Below, in pieces: positions 17,267 through 24,790 of a stretch of 64,000 nucleotides of DNA (its first letter is position 1; each line of letters starts with the position of its first letter). This DNA is from Halovulum sp039190275 (GTDB lineage: Bacteria > Pseudomonadota > Alphaproteobacteria > Rhodobacterales > Rhodobacteraceae), in the NCBI GenBank assembly GCA_039190275.1, contig JBCCYF010000001.1, positions 62,001-126,000 on the forward strand, written 5' to 3'. The notes beneath the pieces are model-generated. The model saw only the letters and a program-made list of their open reading frames with translations. It did no database searches and was not told the origin of the DNA. A program made the translations under genes and the position numbers.

Positions 17267-17866
17267 TCAGTCCTGATTTCGTCTCATCCCAGCCAGTCGC
17301 GCCGACTCATACCTGACACGGTCCCCGAGTCCACCGGAAATCAGCGCCGCATGTATCACACGATCCCGCCCGAAAGCCAAACCCAATTCCGCAGCAGAAA
17401 GGTGCGAAAAGCTTGTGTTTTGCCCTTCCGGCGGCTTCAGACGCGCCTTTTCGCGTGCGGACCCGTCTGAGGCCTGCAACAAGCAGACCACATGCCCGTT
17501 TAGCAGACCTGCCTTTACCTTTTCAAATCCATTCATCGCCTTGCCAGCCTTCCTGGCCAGCGAAATCATCTTTATCAGCCGATCGGCCAAAAGGCCTTCA
17601 ACCTGATCGGCAAGCGCGGGGTCCGCCGTTACGCCTTGGCGCGCCGCCCGAGAGAACAGCCCCTTCCGTGCCGCTTTCTCAACCGCTGCGTGGTCTGCGG
17701 TCACCCATATCCCCCGTCCAGGCAGCTTGCCTGCCAGATCGGGCACAACCTGCGCGTCCGGGCCGATCACAAAACGGATCAGGTTCTCTGCTGGGCCGGA
17801 CGCTCCGGTTGCGATACAACGACGCTCTGGGCCGTCGCGGTCCTTCTGTTTGTGGCCCCGGGTCAT
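17267..17866 (-). CDS. ylxR: YlxR/L7Ae fusion RNA-binding protein
   Basis: A 199-residue protein combining an N-terminal YlxR (DUF448) domain (PERRCIATGASGP ... LIRFVIGPDAQVVPDLAGKLPGRGIWV, residues about 10-75) with a C-terminal L7Ae-like domain (LISLARKAGKAMNGFEKVKAGL, about 95-130). The two-domain form is usual in alphaproteobacteria. YlxR binds RNA and has been linked to transcription control and RNase P, but its exact role is unsettled. The gene lies between nusA (25 nt upstream) and infB. The ATG at 17866 is chosen because the family starts just before the YlxR motif; an upstream in-frame start would extend into nusA. Confidence 0.93.
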   Translation of the reverse strand: MTRGHKQKDRDGPERRCIATGASGPAENLIRFVIGPDAQVVPDLAGKLPGRGIWVTADHAAVEKAARKGLFSRAARQGVTADPALADQVEGLLADRLIKMISLARKAGKAMNGFEKVKAGLLNGHVVCLLQASDGSAREKARLKPPEGQNTSFSHLSAAELGLAFGRDRVIHAALISGGLGDRVRYESARLAGMRRNQD

Positions 17867-17891
17867 GATCAAGCACCCTTTGGCCTGTTCC

Positions 17892-19532
17892 TCAGGATTT
17901 CGCCTCCTCCGCGGCGCTGTCCGTGGTGGCGTCTTCGCCGGCAGTTTCCGCCGCGGCTTCAGCCGCCTGTGCAGCAAGTTCCTCCTCGGTTACCCAGCCG
18001 AGTTGCAGACGCGCGCCCATGATCAGGGACTGTGCCTCTTCGACACCCATGTCAAACTGCTCAAGCAGCCCGTCGTCTTTCACGCGTTTCCCGTCAACGG
18101 TGGTGTAGCCGCCCGCGAGTTCCCAGTCCGCGCAGCGTGCGAATTCCTCGAGGTTGAGGACACCATCTTCAGCCAATTTCTCAATCATCTGGGGTGTCAG
18201 ACCCTCATAGTCAAACAGATCCTGCTCGACACCCAAAGAGCGTGCCTTTTCGATCGCCTTTTGGTTGATCTCGTCAAGGCTTTCGCGTGCGCGGGCCTGA
18301 AGTTCCTCGGCCGTCGCTTCGTCAAAGCCTTCGATACCAAGCAGTTCCTCAACCTCGACAAAGGCCACCTCCTCGAGGGTTTCGAACCCCTCCGAGACCA
18401 GCAGCTGTGCCACCATCTCGTCGACATTCATGGTTTCCATGAAGTTCTGAGTGCGCTCGGAGAACTCACGCTGGCGGCGTTCCGATTCCTCGGCGTCAGT
18501 CATGATGTCGATATCAAAGCCGGTCAACTGGCTGGCAAGACGCACATTCTGGCCGCGCCGACCGATGGCCAGGCTCAGCTGATCATCAGGGACCACAACC
18601 TCGATGCGTTCCGCGTCCTCGTCAAAGACAACCTTGCTGACCTCGGCCGGTTGCAGGGCGTTCACCAGGAATGTCGGCGCATCTTCGTTCCAGGGAATGA
18701 TATCGATCTTCTCGCCCTGCAGTTCGTTCACCACGGCCTGGACGCGCGACCCGCGCATACCAACGCAGGCCCCCACAGGGTCGATGGAATTGTCATACGA
18801 GATAACACCGATTTTCGCGCGTGACCCGGGATCGCGTGCGACGGCCTTGATATCGATGATCCCGTCATAGATCTCGGGAACTTCCATCTTGAACAGCTCG
18901 GCCATGAATTCGGGCGCGGTGCGGCTGAGAAAGATCTGCGGCCCGCGGACTTCCGAGCGCACATCGCGGATGTAGGCGCGGATCCGGTCACCGTTGCGAT
19001 AGGCTTCGCGGTTGATCAGCTGGTCCCGGCGCAGCACGGCCTCGCCCCGGCCAACGTCAACGATGATATTGCCGTACTCGGTCCGCTTGACGATCCCATT
19101 GATGATCTCGCCCACGCGGTCCTTGAATTCCTCGTACTGGCGCTCGCGTTCGGCCTCACGCACCTTTTGCATGATGACCTGTTTGGCGGACTGTGCGGCG
19201 ATCCGGCCCATATCGAACTGCGGCAACTCATCGACGATCTCATCGCCGATCTTGGGGTCATCCAGATAGGCGGCCGCATCCTCGGGCAGCATCTCCTGAA
19301 ACCCGTTCTCAACCTCTTCGACCACGGTGCGGACACGGGTCATTGTCAGCTCCCCGGTCTTGGGATCGATCTTGGCGCGGATGTCCAGCTCAGCACCGAA
19401 CCGCGAGCGCGCGGCTTTGGCATAGCTTTCTTCCATCGCCTCTATCACAAGCTTGGGCTCGATCATTTTCTCGCGCGCCACGGCGTCAGCGATTTGCAGA
19501 AGTTCCAGCCGGTTGGCGGATGTCACACTCAT
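17892..19532 (-). CDS. nusA: Transcription termination/antitermination protein NusA
   Basis: A 546-residue RNA polymerase-associated factor. Order: N-terminal domain (1-130), S1 domain (GIVKRTEYGNIIVDVGRGEAVL, about 140-200), KH1 and KH2 (GACVGMRGSRVQAVVNELQGE; LAIGRRGQNVRLAS), then two C-terminal acidic helix-hairpin-helix repeats and an Ala/Glu-rich tail. It modulates pausing, termination and antitermination. Its start overlaps the rimP stop by 4 nt (ATGA), which couples their translation. The leader upstream of rimP contains a terminator, a plausible target for NusA autoregulation. Confidence 0.97.
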   Translation of the reverse strand: MSVTSANRLELLQIADAVAREKMIEPKLVIEAMEESYAKAARSRFGAELDIRAKIDPKTGELTMTRVRTVVEEVENGFQEMLPEDAAAYLDDPKIGDEIVDELPQFDMGRIAAQSAKQVIMQKVREAERERQYEEFKDRVGEIINGIVKRTEYGNIIVDVGRGEAVLRRDQLINREAYRNGDRIRAYIRDVRSEVRGPQIFLSRTAPEFMAELFKMEVPEIYDGIIDIKAVARDPGSRAKIGVISYDNSIDPVGACVGMRGSRVQAVVNELQGEKIDIIPWNEDAPTFLVNALQPAEVSKVVFDEDAERIEVVVPDDQLSLAIGRRGQNVRLASQLTGFDIDIMTDAEESERRQREFSERTQNFMETMNVDEMVAQLLVSEGFETLEEVAFVEVEELLGIEGFDEATAEELQARARESLDEINQKAIEKARSLGVEQDLFDYEGLTPQMIEKLAEDGVLNLEEFARCADWELAGGYTTVDGKRVKDDGLLEQFDMGVEEAQSLIMGARLQLGWVTEEELAAQAAEAAAETAGEDATTDSAAEEAKS

Positions 19533-20089
19533 GTCGCGTCCTCTTCCTCGATCTCGTCGAATTTGTCCGGGTCGAACCCGCTGTCTTTCTTCGCTTTCAG
19601 ACTTTCGGTAATCAGCTCATCCGTCAGGACCAGTTTGGCATCGGCAAGCCAGTCAAACTGCAGTCCGATAATCCCTTCCCTGACCTCGATCAGGACCTCT
19701 CCATCCTGAACACCCCGAAGCTGGCCGGTGAACTTCTTGCGACCTGCGATCAGATCCTCGGTTTGCAGGCGCACCTCATAGCCGTCGAACGCCTCGAAGT
19801 CCTTGAGCCGGGTCAGGGGGCGGTCGATACCGGGCGACGAGACTTCAAGCGCATACTCGCCCTCGATCGGATCCTCGACATCCAGATGCGCGCTCACAGC
19901 ACGGCTGATCTTGGCGCAATCATCCACTTCGATACGGCCTTCGGGCGTGTCCGCCATGATCTGCAGGCGCGGGGTTTTGCCCCCCATAAATCGAAGACGC
20001 ACAAGCTCGTAGCCCAGGGACTCGATAACCGGTTGCACGATAGCAGCCAGTCTGCGGTCCATTTGCGCCTTTGCTATCAGGTCTGCCAT
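19529..20089 (-). CDS. rimP: Ribosome maturation factor RimP
   Basis: A 186-residue factor for 30S subunit assembly. The N-terminal alpha/beta domain carries ESLGYELVRLRFMGG and the family motif VSSPGIDRPLTRLKDFEAFDGYEV lies near residues 90-115; the SH3-like C-terminal domain follows. The C-terminal tail is acidic, as is common in alphaproteobacteria. The ATG at 20089 is chosen because a TGAGGA ribosome site precedes it at 6 nt; an in-frame GTG at 20104 would place that site inside the gene. It opens the rimP-nusA-ylxR-infB operon behind an attenuator-like leader. Confidence 0.95.
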   Translation of the reverse strand: MADLIAKAQMDRRLAAIVQPVIESLGYELVRLRFMGGKTPRLQIMADTPEGRIEVDDCAKISRAVSAHLDVEDPIEGEYALEVSSPGIDRPLTRLKDFEAFDGYEVRLQTEDLIAGRKKFTGQLRGVQDGEVLIEVREGIIGLQFDWLADAKLVLTDELITESLKAKKDSGFDPDKFDEIEEEDAT

Positions 20090-20103
20090 CCGGTCCTCAG
20101 GCA

Positions 20104-20128
20104 CAAAAAAACGGGCCAGCGGCCCGTT
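20104..20128 (-). terminator. Intrinsic terminator in the rimP leader
   Basis: On the minus strand AACGGGCC (20128-20121), a 3-nt loop and GGCCCGTT (20117-20110) form an 8-bp stem followed by a run of T (to 20105), only 15 nt before the rimP ATG and downstream of the operon promoter. CCGCTG inside it (20122-20117) can instead pair with CAGCGG at 20173-20168, near the predicted 5' end of the transcript, giving a possible antiterminator. Confidence 0.8.
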
Positions 20129-20181
20129 ACCAAACTCGGTGGTTGACCGGGTGTGGACCCCAATCTTCCGCTGTTGTGTCG

Positions 20182-20210
20182 GATATAGGCTTGTGGTCCG
20201 AGGATTGCAA
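20182..20210 (-). promoter_or_regulatory. Promoter of the rimP-nusA-ylxR-infB operon
   Basis: On the minus strand TTGCAA (20210-20205), 17 bp, then TATATC (20187-20182): good sigma-70 hexamers at ideal spacing. The predicted transcript begins near 20175, leaving a leader of about 85 nt that contains the terminator at 20104-20128. Confidence 0.75.
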
Positions 20211-20270
20211 GCCTCCGTTTACCACATAGATCGAACACGCGCCGCGCGGGTTGTGCCCGGCCGCGCGCGC

Positions 20271-21212
20271 CTAGGGCAACCGCGCCAACCGCTCTGTTAG
20301 CAGGTTGTAAAACCCATCCGCATCAACATAGCGCAGGTAGTGCACATTTGCGGGCCGATCCGTAACGCCCCACCAATCAGCGACCGACATCCCGAGGGTC
20401 AGGTCAGACATCGTCTCAATCTCGACATTGATATGCCGCCCCCGGTAGAGGTCTGGTGCCAAAAGCCAGGCAATAACATTGGGATCGTGCAGCGGGCCCC
20501 CGTCAGTGCCGTACTTCGCCTCGTCGAAGCGTTCGAAGAATTCCAATAGATCCGCCGCCGCCGTTCCTACTTTTGTGCCCAGCGCACGAATGGCCGCCAC
20601 GCGAGTGCGTGTCGTCAGGCAGCTGTGCGTCAGATCCAGTGGAAGCAGCGTAATCGGGCGGCCGCAGCGAAACACCACATCTGCCGCATGCGGGTCGACG
20701 TAGAGGTTGAATTCCGCCGACGGTGTGGTGTTACCGCCCTCGAACAACCCACCGCCCATGCACACAATCTCGGCAATATTGCCAAGGATATCCGGCGCGC
20801 GGTTGAACGCGAGGGCCAGATTGGTCAACGGCCCAAGGGCACATAAGGTAATCCCGTCAGATCCGGCGTGCCGCACCGTGTCCACTATGAAATCAACCGC
20901 ATGCTGCGATTGCAGCGGCATGTTTGGCGCCGGAAGGTCCGGTCCGTCCAGCCCGGACTTCCCGTGTACGTATTCAGCCGTTGTAAGGTCCCGGACCAGG
21001 GGACGTTCGGCGCCAGCAAAGACCGCGATGTCCGCGCGACCGGCCAGTTCGCAGATCTTGCGGGCATTTGTCTGGGTCAGGACAAGCGGCACATTCCCGG
21101 CGACCGCTGTGATGCCCAATACCTCAAGTTCAGGTGAGGCGAGGGCAAGCAGAATTGCAATCGCATCATCCTGCCCGGGATCTGTATCAATGATGATCTT
21201 GCGAGGGGTCAT
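20271..21212 (-). CDS. Inosine-uridine-preferring nucleoside hydrolase
   Basis: A 313-residue member of the IU nucleoside hydrolase family, which cleaves the N-glycosidic bond of ribonucleosides for salvage or catabolism. The Ca-binding N-terminal motif DTDPGQDDA (residues 9-17) is intact; NMPL, GPLTNLALA, MGGGLFEGGN with AEFN, and DLTH (the C-terminal metal Asp and active-site His region) follow in family order. No signal peptide, so cytoplasmic. It stands alone between the rimP promoter and secB. The base preference cannot be told from sequence by eye. Confidence 0.93.
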   Translation of the reverse strand: MTPRKIIIDTDPGQDDAIAILLALASPELEVLGITAVAGNVPLVLTQTNARKICELAGRADIAVFAGAERPLVRDLTTAEYVHGKSGLDGPDLPAPNMPLQSQHAVDFIVDTVRHAGSDGITLCALGPLTNLALAFNRAPDILGNIAEIVCMGGGLFEGGNTTPSAEFNLYVDPHAADVVFRCGRPITLLPLDLTHSCLTTRTRVAAIRALGTKVGTAAADLLEFFERFDEAKYGTDGGPLHDPNVIAWLLAPDLYRGRHINVEIETMSDLTLGMSVADWWGVTDRPANVHYLRYVDADGFYNLLTERLARLP

Positions 21213-21317
21213 TGGGGTATCATCCCAGTTCTGGCAGGAAACACATTGGGTAAACGCCCAGTGCAGGGGCGAAGTGAACCGGTACTGTCAATGGCCGGCC
21301 CGGTGCTGCTTTTCAAA

Positions 21318-21353
21318 CCCCGGTGCGGCGCCTTCGCGGCGACCGCATCGGGG
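21318..21353 (-). terminator. Hairpin downstream of secB
   Basis: CCCCG...CGGGG outer stem with GTGCGG/CCGCAT (one G-T) and CGCC/GGCG inner pairs form a strong hairpin; on the minus strand it is followed by a short T-rich TTTGAAAA. It lies after secB (stop 21390) and probably ends that transcript. Confidence 0.6.
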
Positions 21354-21389
21354 ATCGCATGCAGTCGGAACGCCGCCGCATTGGGTCGG

Positions 21390-21920
21390 TCAGGCGGTTG
21401 CCGGATCCGCCCCGTTTGATTCAGCTGCCTTTGCTGCCTGCCGCCGCGCAAGATCCTGCTGATACAGCGCCAGAAAATCGATGTTGTCGACATTGAGCGG
21501 GGGAAACCCGCCATCGCGCGTGATGTCACCTATGATGCGACGCAGATAGGGAAAAATCATCCGCGGGCATTCGATCAGCAAAAACGGGTGAAGTTGTGCC
21601 TCGGGCACATTCTCGACTTTGAACTGCCCTGCATAGTCAAGTTCAAGGATAAACACCTGAGCGTCGCCGGATTTGCTGTCGACCTTCACCTTGTTGATCA
21701 CTTCGTAGCGGTCGTCGGCGAGTTTGCGGGCATCCAGGGCCACCTGAACCTGAACCTGCGGCGTTCCTTCGACCTTGGCATTCTTCTGCACAGCAATATT
21801 CTCAAACGACATGTCGCGGATGTACTGGGTCAGAACCTGGAGCCGCGGGCGTTGTGCCTCGGTCGCTTCCGCGTCGGGTTTGGGTTCGGCCGCGTCCGCA
21901 GGGGTGGTTTTCTTCGCCAT
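21390..21920 (-). CDS. secB: Protein-export chaperone SecB
   Basis: A 176-residue tetrameric chaperone that keeps preproteins unfolded and hands them to SecA. Family features: QYIRDMSFENI near residue 35, VQVALDARKL, VFILELDYAGQFKVENVPE and LLIECPRMIFPYLRRIIGDITRDGGFPPL with the conserved Pro-rich block. N- and C-terminal Ala/Glu-rich tails are longer than in E. coli, as usual in this order. It is transcribed alone, next to fxsA on the same strand (43 nt). Confidence 0.96.
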   Translation of the reverse strand: MAKKTTPADAAEPKPDAEATEAQRPRLQVLTQYIRDMSFENIAVQKNAKVEGTPQVQVQVALDARKLADDRYEVINKVKVDSKSGDAQVFILELDYAGQFKVENVPEAQLHPFLLIECPRMIFPYLRRIIGDITRDGGFPPLNVDNIDFLALYQQDLARRQAAKAAESNGADPATA

Positions 21921-21963
21921 GGTTAAACTGTCCTCTCAAGAATGTCGGCACCCGTCTAGCGAT

Positions 21964-22461
21964 TCAAAGCGGTCGCGTCCAGCCGGACTGGCCCGGCTTG
22001 GTTTCCGGATCCACGATGTCGTCGGGGTCAACAGCCTCAAACGACCCGTCAATGGTATCGCCAGAGCCGGTGCCTTCTTGAAACGGACGCCCTGCACTGG
22101 CTACGACAATGTGCTTCGCGAACCGGGCCTTTCCCCATTTGATAAGCATGCTGCGCACCGGCGGCAGCAGGAGGGCAAATCCGCAGGCATCCGTAAAGAA
22201 TCCGGGCGTCAACAGCAGAACTCCGGCCACAAGGATCATGGCGGCATGCACAAGCGGGCCTGTTGGATCGCCACCCTGACGCAAACTGTCTTGCACGCGG
22301 GCGAGTGTTGCCAGCCCCTGCGCCCGCATCAGCAGCGTCCCCGCCAGCGCGGTAAGCACCACAATCCCAAGTGTCGGCCACAGGCCGATAGCCCCCCCGA
22401 CCTGGATAAAAAGTGCGATTTCGATGATCGGAACCAGCACGAATGGAATAAAAAGCCACAT
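21964..22461 (-). CDS. fxsA: FxsA-family membrane protein
   Basis: A 165-residue FxsA-family inner-membrane protein. Hydrophobic segments at about 2-20, 27-45 and 72-100; the family motifs EIALFIQVGGAIGLWPTL, TLLMRAQG and LLLTPGFFTDACGFALLLPPVR are clear. E. coli FxsA influences exclusion of phage T7 by F plasmid when overproduced; its normal role is not known. The ATG at 22461 has GGAGG about 8 nt upstream and begins with the first membrane helix. It is divergent from the Tim44-like gene and upstream of secB. Confidence 0.92.
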   Translation of the reverse strand: MWLFIPFVLVPIIEIALFIQVGGAIGLWPTLGIVVLTALAGTLLMRAQGLATLARVQDSLRQGGDPTGPLVHAAMILVAGVLLLTPGFFTDACGFALLLPPVRSMLIKWGKARFAKHIVVASAGRPFQEGTGSGDTIDGSFEAVDPDDIVDPETKPGQSGWTRPL

Positions 22462-22581
22462 GACTTTCCGCCTCCAGAGTAAATTGCGGGTGTTCCGCCA
22501 ATGGACAGGCGCTCCCCTGCGTCCTACATAAGGTGCTATGAATGTATTGCCACGTCGATGGCACACAAAGGAAGGTCAACA

Positions 22582-23247
22582 ATGGGCTCCTCTCTGATCC
22601 AGATCCTGGTTCTCGCCGGTGTAGCTTTGTTTCTTGTGCTGCGCCTGCGGGATGTATTGGGCACACGGGACGGATTTGAGAAACCGTTGGGGCCCGAACC
22701 GAAGTCGGACAGCTCGGCCTCGAACCGGAACTTTGAGGTGATTGATGGCGGTGGTGTCGATCGCGACATCGCAGATCATGTTGAGCAGGACAGCGATACC
22801 GGGCGCGCGCTTCAGATGATGAAGCGTGCCGATGCCGAATTTTCTGTATCCGAGTTCGCACATGGGGCGCGGCAGGCCTATGAGATGATACTTATGGCCT
22901 ATGAAAATGGAGAGTTGGACACGCTCCAGCAGTTTCTGGCGCCTGAAGTATACGAGAGCTTTTCGAGCGCCGTGTTCGCCCGTGCGGATCAGGGACTGAC
23001 CGTCGACGCTTCATTTGTCGGTATTCGCGAGCTTAAGATCACCGGCGCTGAGTATCATGAGGAAACCCGGGAAGGCGACATTACCGTCCGATTTGTGGGC
23101 GAGTTGACCTCGGTGGTGCGCAACCCGGATGGTGAGGTGGTTGAGGGCGATCCGTCCGAGATAAAACGGCAGAAGGATGTGTGGACGTTCAGCCGGGTGA
23201 TGGGCAGCGATAACCCGAACTGGTTGTTGGTCGGCACAGGCGGCTGA
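22582..23247 (+). CDS. Tim44-like domain membrane protein
   Basis: A 221-residue protein with one N-terminal membrane helix (residues about 5-20), a charged linker and a C-terminal Tim44/TIM44-like domain (from about residue 80). Alphaproteobacterial TimA is the bacterial relative of mitochondrial Tim44 and sits at the inner membrane; its role in bacteria is not settled. AGGAAGG lies 8 nt before the ATG. The Smr gene follows 15 nt later. In many relatives an mltA murein transglycosylase gene sits between the two (from memory); here it is absent. Confidence 0.9.
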   Translation: MGSSLIQILVLAGVALFLVLRLRDVLGTRDGFEKPLGPEPKSDSSASNRNFEVIDGGGVDRDIADHVEQDSDTGRALQMMKRADAEFSVSEFAHGARQAYEMILMAYENGELDTLQQFLAPEVYESFSSAVFARADQGLTVDASFVGIRELKITGAEYHEETREGDITVRFVGELTSVVRNPDGEVVEGDPSEIKRQKDVWTFSRVMGSDNPNWLLVGTGG

Positions 23248-23262
23248 CCCCGGGCGGGGCCG

Positions 23263-23841
23263 GTGCGCCGCCGGTCAAAACCCCTTTCGCCCGAGGACAG
23301 CGCTCTTTGGCAAGCCTATGTCGGCGGAATTCAGCGTATCGGGCCGGTTTCTCCGCCGGTGCAGGGAAGGCGCAGTCCGGCAGTGCCGACACCCCCCTCC
23401 CAACCCACCACACAGACCGTCCCGTCGCGGAAACCGCGCAAGCTCCCCTATGTCTCTGGACTTGTCCAAAGCGGAGGATACGACACCGGTACAGCGGGGG
23501 CGGCCGCGCCAAACATGGATGCAAAGGCCTATGGGCGTCTGAAGCGTGGCAAGCTGAAACCTGACGCGCGGATCGATCTGCACGGGATGAGCGCCGAGCG
23601 GGCACATGCAGCGCTCAGCTCTTTCATTCTGGATACCCATGCGCGTGGGGGCCGGCTTGTGCTTGTCATCACAGGCAAGGGGCGCGGTGCGGAGCCTCAG
23701 CAGGTCGGCGTACTGCGCAACGCGGTGCCGCGCTGGTTGGCCCTGCCGCCACTTCACGGAATTGTCCTTGAGATTGTTTCGGCGCATGACCGGCATGGCG
23801 GTCGCGGAGCTTATTATGTGTATCTGCGGCGGCGGCGATAA
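23263..23841 (+). CDS. Smr/MutS2 C-terminal-domain protein
   Basis: A 192-residue protein with a low-complexity Pro/Arg-rich N-terminal half and a C-terminal Smr domain (about residues 100-192) bearing IDLHGMSAERAHAAL, VLVITGKGRG and GRGAYYVYLRR. Smr domains act as nicking nucleases or bind nucleic acid structures. The start is GTG at 23263, 15 nt after the Tim44-like gene, so the two form an operon. The structured 97-bp repeat lies 46 nt downstream. Confidence 0.9.
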   Translation: MRRRSKPLSPEDSALWQAYVGGIQRIGPVSPPVQGRRSPAVPTPPSQPTTQTVPSRKPRKLPYVSGLVQSGGYDTGTAGAAAPNMDAKAYGRLKRGKLKPDARIDLHGMSAERAHAALSSFILDTHARGGRLVLVITGKGRGAEPQQVGVLRNAVPRWLALPPLHGIVLEIVSAHDRHGGRGAYYVYLRRRR

Positions 23842-23887
23842 TGGGTCGATCCGCCGGTGTTGATACGACCACATGGTGCCATTTACA

Positions 23888-23984
23888 GCGTTGTGCGAAA
23901 AATCTGAATCACCGAAAGCCGCCTGAAGTCAAAGATTTCAAGGCGTTAGGTGATGCGTGATGCTTCAGATATTTCATCAATCGC
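23888..23984 (+). repeat. 97-bp structured intergenic element, copy 2
   Basis: Inverted copy of the element at 14621-14717: same length, no gaps, 14 differences by hand. The central hairpin is kept even where the base changed (GAAGTC facing GATTTC, one G-T pair replacing A-T). Again it lies between convergent genes (Smr gene on plus, lipoprotein gene on minus). Confidence 0.85.
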
Positions 23985-24082
23985 TTTGATGGAGTTAAAC
24001 GCCGCACTCAAGCCACACGAAATAGTCAGATGATCCGGAGGGCTGTCCTTGGAGGGCCACCGCAGGCAGCGAAGCCCGACAA

Positions 24083-24715
24083 TCATGTGGCACGGTCGTC
24101 TTCGCTTAACGCAGGGGCGATAACCGGCGGATTTGCCTGACGCGTCGCGGCGGCGAGCGCGTCAAGTAGCCTCAGCGCCCGCTCATCCGGAAATGCGGCG
24201 CCAGGGAAGGTTGTAAGTGCCGCGCTCACCAAGCGTGGCCCTGCTGGAAAGAATATACGCCAGAACTCCGCCGACACGCCGGGTTCGACCGCCCTATCGC
24301 GGATCTTGAGAGCAAGACTGTCGGGTCTTTGTCGGGTTGCGAGGATAACCACCTCACTGGTTTGCCCGGATCGGCCGAGCGCTGCGCGTCCCGGCCCGTT
24401 CAGCATCTCCTCCAGTGCCGAAAAGCCCTGCGGCAGCCCGCCCGTTGAGATGGAAACCGATATGACACCGTTCAGCTGTGTCACCGTCCGTGGAACCTCG
24501 GCGAATAAGGCGCAATCGCTGATCAGCAGGAACCCCCCGGCGCGCCGAACGTCCAAGCTGCGTGGATCAACGCATAAGCCTACTGGCGCGACGATGGTGA
24601 TCCGGGCCCCTTCGACACGCAATTCGGCACGGTCTCTGCCGGTCAGACTGGTTGCGCAACCAGCCAGTACACAAACCATTGCAAGGAATAGGCGGATCCT
24701 CATCTGGCGGGGCAT
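24083..24715 (-). CDS. Putative lipoprotein of unknown function
   Basis: A 210-residue protein with a lipoprotein signal: basic start, hydrophobic stretch and lipobox VLAGC (Cys at residue 20), so it should be anchored to a membrane facing the periplasm. No domain recognised beyond this; the rest is a mixed alpha/beta sequence with two further Cys that could form a disulfide. A second in-frame ATG at 24703 would also fit the signal. It follows the Hint-domain gene on the same strand; a hairpin lies between them. Confidence 0.7.
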   Translation of the reverse strand: MPRQMRIRLFLAMVCVLAGCATSLTGRDRAELRVEGARITIVAPVGLCVDPRSLDVRRAGGFLLISDCALFAEVPRTVTQLNGVISVSISTGGLPQGFSALEEMLNGPGRAALGRSGQTSEVVILATRQRPDSLALKIRDRAVEPGVSAEFWRIFFPAGPRLVSAALTTFPGAAFPDERALRLLDALAAATRQANPPVIAPALSEDDRAT

Positions 24716-24748
24716 ATCAAATTGGTCCGCGGGTCACCAGCGGGTGGA

Positions 24749-24780
24749 CCGTGCCGCCATTGGGGGGCGCAGCGGCACGG
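24749..24780 (-). terminator. Hairpin after the first Hint-domain gene
   Basis: Perfect 9-bp stem CCGTGCCGC / GCGGCACGG with a 14-nt loop, 11 nt past the Hint gene stop. No T-run; possible terminator or 3'-end stabiliser. Confidence 0.5.
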
Positions 24781-24790
24781 TAGGACAACC

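Noticed and set aside
17727..18824. Plus-strand frame of 365 codons
   Set aside because: Shadow of nusA and ylxR, which have full family motifs on the other strand.
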